Assembly: GCF_000247815.1 (NCBI RefSeq)
Contig: NC_021675.1
Coordinates: 67,227,040-67,291,039, forward strand
Origin: Ficedula albicollis
Lineage: Eukaryota; Chordata; Aves; Passeriformes; Muscicapidae
Length of the DNA stretch: 64,000 nucleotides
Reading direction: 5' to 3'
Shown here: positions 1 through 15,744 of the stretch, one piece after another
Position numbering within the stretch: position 1 is the stretch's first letter
Layout of the letters: the number at the start of each line of letters is the position of its first letter
The notes under the pieces: generated by a model
The model's database searches: none
The model's input: the letters and a program-made list of their open reading frames with translations, nothing else
Told to the model about the DNA's origin: nothing
Program-made: the position numbers and the translations under genes

Positions 1-184
1 CAAGTACTTTAACATCCTTTAAAAATGTAAATCCTCAATGTTTGTGCTTAATCCAGACATCTTTTGGTTAATCTGTGCTGACCCTGCAGCAATCAGGTTT
101 GGCTTGCCGGGTCAGCAGCAGAATTCCTGAGCAGAAAGGAGATGTGGATCTGCTGAACTCTCCCAGTTGACACAGTGAAAGCTG

Positions 185-1249
<1,065 letters not shown>

Positions 1250-4200
1250 TGGTGCCATTCTAATACAGGAAATCTGTGTTAAACCTGCACATCTTTGCAG
1301 TCCTGCCCTCTCTCTTGTACCACCACACAGAAAGGGGAATGTCTTTTTCCTTTAGGTGTACCTTCCTTTTTGAACACTCAAGAGGCTTCCTGCACTCATC
1401 CTCTGCTCAGATGCAATCAAAGTGAGGATGTCAAAGCCCTTGAAGCCTTTTCCTTGTGAAATATAGAGCCTCACAAAAAGAAAAAATTGCTTTTGCTAAC
1501 TACTTGCTTTCTCATGCTTTTTCACAAACAGATCCCTGGCCCAACCTCGAGGTGATCAATGTGGTCTTTCAAAACCATTCCTCAGTGGCAGACAGTTTGA
1601 ATAAATGAAAGTTAAGGACTCAAGAACCCCAAGCAATTTAATTTTTACGTGCCAAATGAAACATAATCGCTTTTCTATACCTACTCTACTAGATTTTGCA
1701 AGGCCCTTAAAAAAAAAGAAAAACTCAGAGAAATTAATGTGTTGAAAGCACTTATTTACCTTCATAGGAATTTTATAGGAATTTTTACCTAACAGCTACA
1801 TTAATTATCTTAAATTAGCCAGCACAGTGTAGCCTATTGATGTCGCAAGCAACTGACTTTGCATTTTCAAATAATTTCAATATTTTCATAAATCTAACTC
1901 AAACTTAACATTTCTCATTACCAATTTCATGAAGTAGAGAGATTAATTTCTTATAAAATCAGACTGAGAAAATACAGTATTTTTTGAAGGAGAATTGCAC
2001 CTTGCTAACTCTGAGGCACTATGAAAAACAGAGTATTTTGAGATTTTTCCAGAACTCTGATGCTTGATAATATTTCCCAAAAACAGGCATCAAGAAGAAG
2101 GTTCACAGCTGAAGTACAATGAACTTTTTTCTTGATGTTTATGGAGTAAGGAAGAAAGAGGAAAAAAAAAAACCAAAAATGAAAACTGTAGGTGTTTTTG
2201 AAAGTAGAAATTTAAGAAATATAAAGAGTTTCACTTGTTGGCTCAGCCAAATACTTGGTTCATGACCTGTAAAAATCTTTAAATGTTTCTGAGTTTTAGT
2301 TCAGTTACATGAGCAGACACAATGATGAGAAGAGGGAAATGATCTCTGGTGATATTTTTAAATTAAATTTCTCGTCCCTATTTGTAGAAGAAGCTTTTTC
2401 TGCAGTCAGAGAGAGGAATATCTTGAATTTGTTCCACTGCATGGAGCCAGGGAAAACACTTGGGCTTGAAATAAGAGGCAGAGGAATGATTTTTTTCTTC
2501 AGTCTGCGTATCCTCAAAACCTTTTAATCTGAACAAACAGATCAACAATTTCATGGGAGGTGTTTATTAGATTTATAGATGGGTAAACTTTTAATGTCTT
2601 GGAAAAAAAAAGGGGAAATGAATCCTCCTCAAGGCCTTGGCATGCTGAGTTTCATTCATATTAATTTCAATAATTTCATCATAAAAAGCCTAAGAAAATT
2701 TTGCCTGTATTAATGATGTGTTAACCCATAAAGGGAGTTCACCCTGAAATGTGATTTAAACCAATGGAGCTGATCCAGTCCAGGGCAATTGAAATTTAGG
2801 ATAAGTACAATGATTTTAAAAACTTGCTTGGCAAACCTGATCTTTGTTGCAAAATACCAAGCTACAAATCAAGGAGCACATGGACACGTAACTTTGGAAA
2901 CTGTAAAAGAACAGAAGCTTTGTTAGGTGATGTCAGAGCAGAGAAGAACATTCCAAAAGGAAGAGCAAATACAATTGATATTTCTCTGAATCATACAGCT
3001 TGTAATCAGTAGAAAATTTGTCTGGTGATTTGACCCTTTTATATTTATTTCTTCTTTTAATTATTATTGTTTCTTTATTTTTTTTCCCCACGGTATGCTG
3101 GAAAACTGAGTGAATGGAATGATTTATATTCTGCTCCCAGTTTGGATCCCTTACCTCAACCTGCACATATTGCTATTTTATTTTTCTATTGAGGGACCTC
3201 TCTAAGTGGGGCAAGCTAAGACCAAACTCTTGTAAAGGGCTGGAAGGAGCCATTGAAGAAATGACATTAATTTTGCAAGGAGAGATAATATAGTTTGTTA
3301 GATCAAGTCACACAGCAGAAGAAGCCCTGAAACATGACCAAACTACACCAGAAAAGCCTTCTGACACTTTCTCATAAATCTGATTTTAAAGGGTAGTTGG
3401 TGGCCCACATATTTAAATCTCACTAAATCAGATTTGTGTCCTGATGTTGTCAGGCATGACATGATAGCTAATGCAGGGTTAATAGTCACCTTTTCTTTTT
3501 TTTTAAATTGTCATTTATTCTAACAATTTCCTCCTCCACAAACTCATAATTTTTTCTTTCCTTAAGTAATGAGTAAAATGAATATTCACCTGTCTGAAAA
3601 TGATTTTATGATGATAGCAGCTTTATTACCTAATGTTGGTAAAACACTTAGAGGCTCAAATCTGCCATGTATTATCATTATTGACAACAAAAACAACTCC
3701 AGTGATGAATACTACTTTTTCTCCCTGAAAATGGGCTGTAATTTAGATTAATTGAAGCATTTTTTACATGTTAATCTGATTTCCTGTACCTATTGAGGAC
3801 TGAAAATAAATGTTTTCATGTTTTACCATATTCATTGGTAAACTCTTTAGGATTGAGACTGCATTTTACATATTCATCTACGACCCAGCATTGTGAATCA
3901 TGCCAGAGTCCCTTGGTGCTCAAATTGTAAATAATATTATCTGGAAATTATACATAATAAAAAAGTTTGCAGTAATTTCTTTATAGTGGCTTGACCCCTA
4001 TAACTTCTCTAACTTAAATTAAAAATGTATTTATGAATAGTCACCACGGAGTGTCACCATGAGCTTTTTATACACTATAAATATACCATGATTAATTGTC
4101 TCTATGCATTTGATACACTATAATTTATTTAGGATTAATGGACTCAGCTCATCAGTGAATGCTGAGTTCCTCCATATTTCAGGAATGTCTAATCCATTAG

Positions 4201-6633
4201 CTGCACTGAAGGTTATCTGTAAGAATAAATCAATATGGGCTGATACTTGTCAAACATTATGCTATTCAAATTGTTTGCACTCAATAATATCTGTAAAAAA
4301 CCTGTTGTTTAGTTTGCCACAATTTAAAGGAGACTTGAATTGCCTGGAGTATCTACCAGGGGGATTATTTTCTTTGGCATACTGTCCCCAAAGTTATGAA
4401 CTATGTGTACCTTTAATTATAAACTATGCTGAATTCTTCATTGATCATTTGTAATATCATTTTTTTGTTTACAGATATTAATGACTCTGGAAAAAAACAA
4501 AACAACAACAAAACCCCCAGTGAAGTTCACATTTATATATTTGAAATAATATTATAGAAGCACAGCAACTTTCAGGTTAAATCTAGAGTGTGCATATCAC
4601 ATGGGAAAAAAAACCACACAAAACTTATATGCATGGTTAATGTATAAAAATACACAGAAGAGATGAAAATTGGGTAATTTTCAGTGCATCAGGGAAAGTG
4701 TCCATATTTATATCAAATACCATAACAGATGCAGTCATTGAATGATAGCTGTTCAATATATTATGTGCTCATTAGGTTTATTTGCTCTGTATCACACACA
4801 TGAACATGTTAAAAATCACAACCTTGTCCCAAGGCACAGGGGAGCTACAGAGAAGACACAAGGAAGGGAAGAGGAGATGAGACACTCTACATTTATTATA
4901 TCAGTATTTTGGCATAAGCATGAGCACATTTTGCCAAGGTTTGGTGGCAGCATCTGAATATTTTATTTTGAATCAAAGACTACTTTAGCTTGGAAAAGAG
5001 TTCTCATGAAACCTTACTTTTAAAATGGGGACAGAAATGTGTGAGAAATGGGGAGGGTTAGTCGAGATAAGTAAGGTATGATGAGTTTTAGGGCTATTTC
5101 TTATTCTGTAGCTGGCAGACACAAACTCTTTAGAACAAGTTTCTGTATCATTGCTCCCCACAATTCCTTGCTTAGCTTTTCCAGACTCTCACCCTGCATT
5201 TGGATCCAGCAAAAACAAATACTGATGAACTCCTGGGTATATCAGGAAGGGATTTTTTAGTCCAGCATGACAAAATCATGTCTGGAAAAAGGAAACATGG
5301 TGCAGTGACAGCTGCTAGTCAGCTTGTGTTCACTGACTGCTTCCACAGCATCTGCAGAGCAGCATTAGAGGGCCTTGGGTGGAAATTGAAAGTAGACACT
5401 GCTGTCTGTCCAATGCTGGCTGCAACTTTACAGACAGCAATAACGACCCTGAAGCACAAAATTTATTTTATCACCTGTCTTTTATAGAATTTGGCCCAAA
5501 TGCTTTGTAATTTAAATGCATAGAGTTATGATCAGAATAGCTCCTAAACCAATGAAATGTTGGCAAAGACATAAATTCAGTGCAAAACCACTGTTGCACA
5601 GATTTACAGAGGTATAAAATGAGCCTCAGAAAGACCAAGATAATGGGAAAAAACATGGAGTCACTGGTCATGCCCAGATATTCCTAGCAGAGTCTCACAA
5701 AGATAAGAAAAAACAGAAGCCCTCAGAGAATTTTTCCTTTGAGCTCAAAAAATAATTAATTGTGAATAAGAAGGGGAATTAAACATTTCCCTTTGTGTAT
5801 AAAAGATATTCTTTATGCTCCCCTGAAAACTGGAGGAACAAAGATAACTTCTCACTCTCCATGGACTGCTCTCTGCAGAGCAGGAGGCTGAGCTGGCTCC
5901 TCAGGGCTGCTCCTTGATGGCACAGGCAGGAGAATGAAGAAAAGAATGAAGTGAACCAATCCTTGGCTCTCACGTGTCCTTGGCTCTTCCATCACTCTGT
6001 ATCAGACTCGGCATAGCTGAGCCATCAGCGTGGAGCTTGGGAGAGATTCATCTGCAGAAATAAGTCAGGTTTCTGACTGAGGATGACATAGATTTCCTGC
6101 TCAGTTCTATTGTGTGTGCTACAAAAACCCTTTATTAAATTCCCATAAAGGGAGTTTAGAGGACTTGCTCAGGTGTTGATCTTAACTTTATCAGGATGAA
6201 GCTAAGCCTTGGTGTAAAGTTTAAGTTGCCATTTGGGTTCTCCCTACAGTCTTAGACATATGTTGAGATGTATCTTGCTTTGCAGGGACTGGATGTCAAG
6301 CTGTGGGCAGCTAAATTTAAAGGCAATTTATCCTGCCACAAAGTGATGAGATGTTTAAAACCCCTCAGGTTTAGACCTGTGCTCAGTAGTTCCCACTTCA
6401 GTTCTGGGTGCTTTTCTTTGATGCCAATGAAGTTACTGTTTCCTGCACTGCACTCATGCTTGGCCTTTGTTTTACAGATCAAGGAAGGACCATGAGTGTC
6501 AAAAACACTAGGCTCTGTCTTGCAGAAGAGTATAAAAATATCCAGCCCATCCATCAAGCTGGGCACAGCACAACTCGGTTTGTCATGACAACAAAGTAAT
6601 CTGAGAGCTCTCTGATAATGATTCTAATAAATG
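1250..6633. other. AT-rich spacer, no gene seen
   Basis: I see only short chance reading frames, the longest 116 codons at 4104-4454, without recognisable domains. There is no convincing CR1 or LTR fragment. Short A- and T-runs occur near 2161 and 3496. The stretch could hold conserved noncoding elements, but these cannot be told from the sequence alone. Confidence 0.6.
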
Positions 6634-7171
6634 CCTTGGTGCATGAGAGGCTTATCAGCAAAATGACAAATTGATAACAGAGAAGGTTACACAAGAATTC
6701 AAATAAAAAGCTTTCAGTCTGTGTCAAGTATTTCTTCTTGCCTGGTAACAGCTGAGTAGAGAGGAAATGAAAGAAATTCTCTTGACTGCAGGATGCAAAC
6801 CACACACAGAGGAAGGAGCCCCTGACACCATGTGCAAGGAGACTCGAGAGCAGCCGGGGCTCTCTGGGGATCACAGGAGGGTTTGCTTTCACTGACTCAA
6901 GGTACATAACCTTGGTGCTTATCAGCAAAATGACAAATTGATAACAGAGAAGGTTACACAAGAATTCAAATAAAAAGCTTTCAGTCTGTGTCAAGTATTT
7001 CTTCTTGCCTGGTAACAGCTGAGTAGAGAGGAAATGAAAGAAATTCTCTTGACTGCAGGATGCAAACCACACACAGAGGAAGGAGCCCCTGACACCATGT
7101 GCAAGGAGACTCGAGAGCAGCTGGGGCTCTCTGGGGATCACAGGAGGGTTTGCTTTCACTGACTCAAGGTA
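6634..7171. repeat. Two-copy head-to-tail duplication, about 260 bp each
   Basis: Copy 1 (6634-6904) and copy 2 (6910-7171) both run from CCTTGGTGC to GACTCAAGGTA. Copy 2 lacks nine bases just after the start (ATGAGAGGC in copy 1). I otherwise see one substitution, CAGCCGGGG against CAGCTGGGG. The main offset is 267 bp. A minus-strand reading frame runs through both copies and so has an internal repeat, but it resembles no known protein. The copies are either a recent duplication or unmerged overlapping contig ends. Confidence 0.95.
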
Positions 7172-10100
7172 ACTCAGAGTTAGGAGCCCTGGATACATGG
7201 AGTGAAGCTTTCAGGATCCAGTTCAGGCTAATCTAATCCAGATGAGGTGCAGCAAGGCTACCCCATACCTGCCCAGCTGCCACCGAAGGCACTGCAGCAA
7301 CCTAAGGATGTGAGTCAGGTTAAACTGGGCCAAATCAGGTATTCCATCTAGGCTCGAGAATCCTGAAGTAACTACTGAAATATTTTCATATTTTTCTGCT
7401 GCTGCAGAGTTAAAAGCATGGTGTTGCTATAACTCCTAACTTGGGGTTGCTTAGACAAGGCTTTAGTGGTACCTGAGGCATCAGGGGAGAGCAGGGTGTG
7501 CTGTCATAAGGTTATCAGGAGTTTGATCTCATCAGTGCACCACATCAAGAGGAAAGAAAATATCTGGCACTCAGAAGATGAATGCCAAAATGGTCTTGAG
7601 CTGTAGACAAAAATAGTGTCAGACTGTTTTAAATTTTGGGGGGAAAATTTGAAGTTTGAATACAGAGCGAAGCATTTCTTTCACTCTTACAGTGTTATTT
7701 CTTTCAAATGGGTTTTTAGCCACAGAGCATGTGTATTTTTTCTATTTTCTTTCTTTCAGTAGACCTATAATATTCCCATAAACATTTCAGTGTGAACACA
7801 GGCTTTTTGACTAAAGGTTTTCAGTTTGTCTTGCCAAACATTCAGTCTCTGAAACAGCACTTCTGCTCCTAAAACATCCAAGATTATATAATCTGCTTCT
7901 GCTCTTGTACTGTTTCTCTAGAGGGCATTTATAATCTGCCCTTTAGCTTCTAAATTTCCTGAAAACAGGGGCAGGCTGTTGTCCACCTCTTTTTGTACCT
8001 TAACTTTTCTTCCCAAAGGAAATTATTTTCCTGAGACATTACCCTAACCACAAATGTGCAATGTGTAATCCACCAACTGTCCTTAATGTGCACTCAGCTT
8101 CAGAGGAGATGAGACTTCAGTGTCTTGAAAGATTCTTGCAGCTTTGGTTTTGGTAAAGATTGTTTGATTCTTCCTTCCCCTGTATTTCTTTTGTTTTGTC
8201 GTACAAAGGTAAGAATTCATTTCAAGTTGTTGAAACATTGTCTCTGATGTTTTGGTCGGTTCTGTATGGCAAAAACTTCTTGATTTTAGTACAGATTGAA
8301 TTAATTTAATCAAATGTACCAAAGAGCCAGCAAAAAACTTGTAAAGCCTCACCACAGGTTTCTCATTCCAGGTTTCATATGGGTTCAGTTTTATTAACAG
8401 AAACACCACGTGTATTGTCCCATCTTCCTGGGACGAGGGGAGAAGAAAGAGACCTCCTGCAATTATTATGTGCAATGTTCATCCTTTCAATGAATGATTC
8501 TGCTTTCAGATATAATTAAAAATAACTGATAATTTGGTTAGTTTTAATGAACATCTGGGATGACGTTTCCTTCTGAGATTCCAGGAATGGTGACTTCTTT
8601 TTATCTAATGCCTGAGAGACAAGGCATAAGGTGGCAATTTAATTGGGCAGGTAGGATGAACAGGTGGTGCTCCAGGAGTGGGAATGGTCCTGTAGCCTTC
8701 TCATATATTGCTTTATTCACCCCCTGCCCCTTTTTTGCTGCTGCACCTTCTCTGTCAGCATCCAGCTGTCAAACCTGCACCCCACCCAGCTCTGCCTTGT
8801 CTTCCATAGGATTCTCCTCTGTGCTATTAAACATCAGGAAATGTGAGGTGGACAAGTGTGATAAATAATTGTGACAAGGAGAGCACATCTTTCATCTTAA
8901 TGGTGTTTTTAGTAGAATTTTATTTTGAGTTTCCCACTAATCCCCAATTTCTGAGAAGGAGAGTACGGATGCGTGTGGTCCTTTATGCTTAGTCTCAGTT
9001 ATCACCTCTGCAGATTTGGCAAAGCCACCTGCTGTGTGAGGTTATGAGATCCTGCAGAAAGAAAGACATCAACAGAGATGTTGATTTGTGTTGATTTCCA
9101 GCTCTGGAGCCCTGTGAGTTTCCCAACTGTCCATTCTCACCCCAAGCTCTCTTGAATGGTTGGATGGTCTCAGCTTTCAGCCAGCTATGGCCAAAGATCT
9201 TTAACGTCTCTTCCAGCTCTTTCAACTCAATTTTATGATTCTCTGCATTTAGCAGATACTACAAATAGCATCTTATTGCTGAGCAGGGAAGTGGAAAATT
9301 ACAGGGAGCGACTTTCCACAAGGATGTCTAACAGTTTCTGTTTGTACCATCAATAAAGTCCTTAAATAAAGTAGAAGCTTTACATTTGCTGAAGTCCTGA
9401 AGCCCAAGGAGAGACCAGCTCTCTGTCTGAGGAGACTTTCACTCAAGGATAATCCTGCAGATGCCTGAGGTTGATTTTTGTTGCCCAAAGCCTGTTCTTG
9501 CTGCGTTAAATACTGTGTCTGCCCTGTGACAGGCTGCAATTCTCTCTCAGCTGGAGCTAGGAGTGTTGTACCCATCTCCCACCTGGGAGCAGCGACCTCT
9601 CTGACAGTGTTAGACACAGGAATCTGGGCAGGTCACAGCAGAAAGGTGAGCACACAGCAGCATTTCCTTTGTGCACCCTCCCAGCTTTCAGCAATCTGCA
9701 GCTTGGTTCTTAATGGAGCTTTCTTGCAAGAATCTGACTCTCTTAATTAGATCCTCCACGGCCTCCTGAAGGAGGGAGTTGAGCAGTTTAAGTGAATGAC
9801 ATGGAAATAAGCATAAAAAAGTCCCAGAGCACATTCTGTGCTGATGTACACCGGAAAGAATCCTGCAGGCAAACCATTTTAAGTGCCCTTGTTGAAGGAC
9901 ACTTCATTCGGTTTTGCTAAATGGAGCCATGAATAGAAAAAAGATGGGATTCTGCACTGTTAGGACATCTTATTCTGATCTCCTTTGGGCATTAACTCAA
10001 GATTTATGGGGCAAATATATTGGCCATGTATGATGAAAACATCTCTACTCTTCTGCATGTTCCATTGTTTCAAAATACAGCAATGTGAAACTTATGTTTT

Positions 10101-11739
10101 AGTGTCTATTTTTTTTTTTTTAACTTTTTCATTTAAAGTGGAAATGAAAACAGGGAAGTAATTCAGAGATAATGTCATGAACCAAATTACTTTTTGTGCA
10201 CATATAGCAAAGTACACTAATATAAATTCTAAACTTAGACTGGATGGTTCACTGAGAAACAGTTTAATTTATCACATTAATTATGTAATTAAAGCATGAA
10301 GAAAGCAATGGTTTAATTGAATACAGGCAATGTTTATTTCTTCACACAGGTATTTTGTATCCTTGTAAATTCATCAAATGAAGAAAATGTTTGCAACACT
10401 ATAATTGGAGGGCCTAATTTATCCTTTTTTTAACTACCTGCAAATATATAAAAGTTGTTTGTTTATTCATGCCTGGAAATTGAGTAATTTCTTTTTTTAG
10501 AAAAAGGTAAAGAGTGCAGGAAAGTTAATTCTTATTGTAGAAATCTGTACAGACATGCAGAACATACATTCATTTATTTCCCTCTATAACTGTGCCATAA
10601 AGTAACACATGCTTGATTGTAATTCTAAAAGAAAATCTTATCTGCAAACCATATGCTCTCTGTGATGCCCTTATGCAGATTGTTATTTTTTTCTGACAAT
10701 ATTCAAGTCAACTACTTTTCTGAAAAAAATGACAAAGCAGTATAGCATTTTGTTTTTTGCTTTCTTCTCTCACCCATCCAATACACAGATATTTAGCAGT
10801 GCTGGCTGCCAATGGGATGCACAAAGTTCTGTGGGATATGGAGTATGGGTGACCTTTCAGCTTCATTATTGTACAGTTTATTTTATTTCATTTCTGCTAT
10901 TATTAATTTCATAATGCTAACCAGGCTGAAATTACCTTGCAGTTCTGTTCTTTCATTCTTTCTTGAGATATATTACAAAAATAAGATTAAATTGTTAATG
11001 TAAATGAGTTTGCAGCAGGAGGGATTTGGCTTATTGTTTATTCTTGTTTTCCATTCTTATGGTCATTATTGTTTTGATTTAAATTCTCCTGTGGGGACAG
11101 TAAAATATTTGAAAGGCCAGGTTAGGGAACTGGCAGGTGGTGCATTCATCAGATCATTCATCCTCCACCTCAAAGCCCCATCTGCAGAACACGGTGTGAA
11201 TGAATAACTTGAGCCTTCTGAGCTGCTTCCAGTGGGATTAATGGCCTCAGTGGGGTGGCTGGCATGGAGCAGAGCTATCAGGGTGCAGGACACACCTGCA
11301 GGCTGCTGAGAAGGACAGCTGGGCTGCAGGAGGTGACAGGTAAATGAGCTCTGAGCCCCCAGCTAATTATCCCAACATTCCTGTGCAATCTCTTTCCTGG
11401 AGAGCGAGGGAATGAGAGACTCAGTGCAAGATGAAGGGCAAGATCATCCTCGGGAAGGACTCTCATGCCTATTGCCACATCTGATCATGACAAATTATAT
11501 TTTACTTTTTCTATTCCTGTTTTTTTTTAACCCCTTATCTCTCCCTTTAACCGTATCCTACTCTTTTTTCCTTTTTCTGTCTCATTCCCTCCACATTCTC
11601 TGCTGCTCACATCTGTGTTATCTCTGGGGCTGTTGGGTGGCAGCAGCTTTCCAGCTTCCAGACCTACCACATCTCTAAAGGGTTGTTGAGAAAAAATGCA
11701 GCAAAGTGAAGAGCTGAGACACTCTAATCTGAAGGCATC
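7172..11739. other. AT-rich spacer, no gene seen
   Basis: Only short chance reading frames are present, the longest 130 codons on the minus strand at 8083-8475. A block near 10260-10340 is dense in TAATTA-type homeodomain-like motifs, as some noncoding regulatory elements are, but this is weak evidence. No transposon fragment is clear. Confidence 0.55.
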
Positions 11740-11998
11740 AGAACAAGTATTTAAGAAAATAGCCTCAGGTTACACCAGAGGGGGTTTAAATTGGGTTTTA
11801 GAAAAAATTTCTTCACTGAAAGTGTTGCCAAGAATGGGAAGAGCCTACTCAGGGAAGTGGTGGAGCCACCATCCCTGGGAATGCTCAAAAACACGTGGAT
11901 GTGACACTTGGGGCGTGGGTTAGTGGTGCTGGGTTAAGAGTTCACCCTGCTGATCTTAGAGGTCCTTCCCAACCATAACAATTCTGTGATTCTGTGAT
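11740..11998 (+). mobile_element. CR1 LINE 3' fragment
   Basis: The typical CR1 tail is present in order: a block around TTCTTCACTGAAAGTG, then GGGAAGTGGTGGAGCCACCATCCCTGGGAATG, then the GATCTTAGAGGTCCTTCCCAACC block, ending in ATTCTGTGATTCTGTGAT. It is heavily 5' truncated, as is usual for CR1, and has no coding capacity. Confidence 0.92.
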
Positions 11999-14281
11999 CT
12001 GGGCTCTGCACTCCCATGTCCTCCTTAGCATTTGAAAATCGTGATGGAGCTCATGTTTGCCAACTGATTAACGAAATAAGAAGTGGCATTTTTGGAGTGT
12101 TCATCTGGTATTTTTATGAGGAATGGTTATTAGTCTGACAGAATTCAAGCTTTTTCATCAGTGATTTGATAATGAATGTGAATTTTGTGGATGACAAAGT
12201 GATGTAGCCTGCAGTCAATTTATAAGAGGGGCCTGTCCAAAGAAAATTAGCTTTAATATCAGTGCAAAGTCATGTCTTATAGAAGAAGGAATGAAAAGCA
12301 TTTTGCCCATGTCAGGGACCATTTTTGGGAAATCAGACAGAAAAGTGGCTTTGGAGTGGATATGGTCAAGCAGCCCTGCCCCATCTGTTCACAAAAACAA
12401 TCATGAAAAATCCTCAGTTCTATGAAGAGATAATTATATAATAAACAAATTTGCCTTTGAAAATATCCCTGTTGAGGATGAAAATTGAATATTGTTTCCA
12501 GTTTTAATACCTTTGTATTGTGTGTGCAGTCTTGTCTCATTTTCTGTTCCAGTCCTACCTATGAAATGAGCATCTTAAGATTGTCTATCTTCCCAAAATG
12601 CACAATTTTATTTTATTAAGAGTCCATTTCAACCCAGACCTAAAATCAGGGGCATATTCAGAGATGTTCTTACTTTCTCTAAAGTGTTTCACTAATGACT
12701 CCCAGATGGCAATAAAACAATTGCCAGGGAAAACAAAATGTAATAATATTGTCACATAAATGAAAAGATGCCACAAATGAATGCATTTACAGAAAATACT
12801 TGAGAGCAGACAAGTGGCAATTGGTTTGCAATGTCTCTGCTGGGAAACTCCATACAATTATAATTAGTGCTCTGCCTCTTATTATTCAAACTTGGTTGGG
12901 AGATTGACTGCAAATGATTTTTTAATGGCTTTGGTTGCGTATTTTTTCTTTGTTATCAGACCATAACAGCAAGAAGAACAGTATTCTCACTGTACTCAAT
13001 CTGCCAAAGTGTCCTTTGTACCAGATGGTTTTGGCTTCAGCAAGCTAAATTTAAATCATTAAATTATTGCAGTGTATCCCACGTAATCATCCTGACAGAC
13101 CTGGCAGCAAGGAGTTGGTTTTCATCAGGAGGTTTTTGTCCAGGATAAAAACTTAGCCAATAGGGAATGATTCAAGTTTAGCCACTTATTTACTTTATTG
13201 GTGCTTCCTTCTACCACTCATTCATATTTCCAGCTTCACCCAGGCCTCCTACTGCACGAGGCTGATGATTATTTCTCTCAGTGGGAAGAGATGGTGTTGA
13301 CAAAACAGAAGATCAACAAAAAATTGTAGCTGATCAATTCTCGATTGTTCTCGTGTTCCTTGATGTTTCCCAGAGTGAGGTCACCTGGGGAAATAATGGA
13401 GCTAAAGAAAAGATTAAGGTAGTTAGGAAAAATGAGGGGAGTAATGAAATTCTAGTCCTTTGACACGTATGAGTGGAACATCAATAATGACTAAATGCAT
13501 TTGCAGTGTTCGGTGTAATAACCTAAATAATATAATGAAGCCTCCTGTTACTAAAAAATATTGGAAAACATTATAGATACCTTATTGTCTAAAAAATTAG
13601 CAGTATCTTTTCATTTTCAGGTATTTCTAGTACTATATTAATCACTAGCACAATGTGACAGGCTTTCAAATGTGATTTTGAAGTTTTTTGCTAGGTAAGG
13701 AAATCATTGTACATATCTGTTGGTTGTAAAGGTTTGTTTTCCTTTTTTTTAAGAAAATGGAGGAAAACAAAGAATGAAAAATCCTATCTATCTTTTCAGT
13801 GAAGACTATTTAAAAAATACTTTTATACATGCTATGGAAAGAAACAATTAATGCATGCTCTGAAATAATTTATTGAAGAGACCAAATAATGGGAGAGAGA
13901 TAAGCAGTTGTGAGGGGAACTAAAACACTGGTGTTGGAAATCAGTGCAGCAAATGAATAAGATTGGGTTAATTATGCAATAAAGGAACTGAGGAGTATAA
14001 TGGGGAAGGCAATCTGAGAAAAATTAATTTTGTGAAGAATGATGAAAGGTTCTGATAGAGTGACCCATAGCTCAGATATTGACTGGAGAAGACTGGAGCA
14101 CATTGATCAACGATACATTTCATCTCTGAATAAGCACTAAAATCAGAAATTGAAGCTTTTTTACATTAGGGCAAACAAGGACTAAGAACATTCTGGGAAA
14201 TGTAGAAGTAAAAAATAAGCTGCACTGACTGTGAGTTTGATTTATGCTAGATAGAAATCAGAGAGTTTTGGATGTGCACCC
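11999..14281. other. AT-rich spacer, no gene seen
   Basis: There are short chance reading frames only, none longer than about 90 codons, and no recognised repeat. Confidence 0.55.
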
Positions 14282-14462
14282 AAGATCACAGAATCACAGA
14301 AATCATAGAACAGTTGGGGTTGGAAGGGAACTGAAAGAACATCTTCTTCCTCACCCCTGCCATGGGCAGGGACACCCTTCACTAGCCCAGGGTGCTCCAA
14401 GCCCCATCCTACCTGGCCAGGAACTTCCAGGGATGGGGCAGCCACAGCTTCTCTGGGCAAGA
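14282..14462 (-). mobile_element. CR1 LINE 3' fragment, reverse orientation
   Basis: The block begins AGATCACAGAATCACAGAA, the reverse complement of the CR1 3' repeat. It continues with GGTTGGAAGGGAACTGAAAG, CCATGGGCAGGGACACCCTTC and CCCAGGGTGCTCCAAGCCCC, all standard CR1 blocks read backwards. It stops after the TTCTCTGGGCAA block. Confidence 0.92.
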
Positions 14463-15744
14463 GACTGAAATGACGAAATTTGTACAGAAAGAATATAAAG
14501 AAAGAACAAACTAAGAAAACCTTCCAGTTAAACTTCCTAGACTGAAGAAATCATGGATAAATCCAGCTTTTAACCAGCTATGAGGGCAAACAATTCATGG
14601 TGATCATATCACAGCACTGACCCTGCTGTTATTGCATGTGAACTCCTTGAATTTAACATCTGTATTTTTGCTGGTGTACCATAAAAATTATATTCCCAAA
14701 CCTCAAGGGCTGCACTTCTAACTCCTTCTACCTTAGTTTCCTCTGTGTTGGAGGCAGCAGCTCCCTGCACCACTGTGAGAGAATGTAAATGCCTCTCTAA
14801 CTTGGGCAAAGAAAAAAAAGTTTCTGGGCGAATTAAGGAGAGAAGAAAAGAATGAAAATGCAAGTAGCAGCAGTGATGAAAGCTGAGTTTTTATGAAGAT
14901 ACTCAATGTCCCTGTTCACTCCTTGTTCATATTGCCTGCCCCCTTCCATGGCATGTGACCATATGTTTAACAATTAGCTCGGTACAGATTTTTCTGTGCA
15001 GTTTTTATTGCCCTTATGTCAATCCTAGGTTGCATTTTGCATAACATTAGTCAAAGAATCAGTGGAAAAAAGAAATTACCATTTTAATTGCAAATTTAAG
15101 CACTGTGATCAATATTCCAAACATGCTGAGCTATAGTATCAGAAACCATACTTAGAATAACATTTATATGCAGCTATTTCTTTCTGACAGATTTTCTGCC
15201 TAAGTACCGTGCCCAGTAAGAAAAAGAAGACAAACAGTGAAAGTTCTCATTCTGGGAACACACTGAGTGATCAGGAGAACAATGTGGAAATCAAAGATGT
15301 CCCTGGGGGATGTGTTTGTCTGAGTCAGTTCAAAACCCTTTAAACTGGTCTTTCAAAAGAACATGATGCTCTTATTTGTTCTGTTTTGTAGCAATGTGCT
15401 GATTAATGCTTGTGCAAATTTTGAGAAGACTAGTTTGGCATAAGGATTTGCTTTTCTTCACCCCTTCTGCTCCCTATTTTTTTTTTTTTTTGTGGGCTTA
15501 CAGCTGACTAAGCCAAGATCAAACTCAAAGAGGATACTTAGAGAAACTTTGGTGCAAAGTCAGACAGAAAATATCAGGCCCTTTGTTGTTCCTTGTTATG
15601 TGAAGGCAGAAGTGCACAGCTTTCTCAGAATTCCATTTTTACAAAAAATACCTTATAACCAATTGTTTACTGTCATAAGAGATTTGCAGATCTGGAAGGG
15701 ATTCCTGGAAAGATCAAACTTCCCAAACAATGTCGGCAAGTGTA
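14463..15744. other. AT-rich spacer, no gene seen
   Basis: There is no recognisable coding exon or transposon. A run of T occurs near 15477-15491. Confidence 0.55.
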
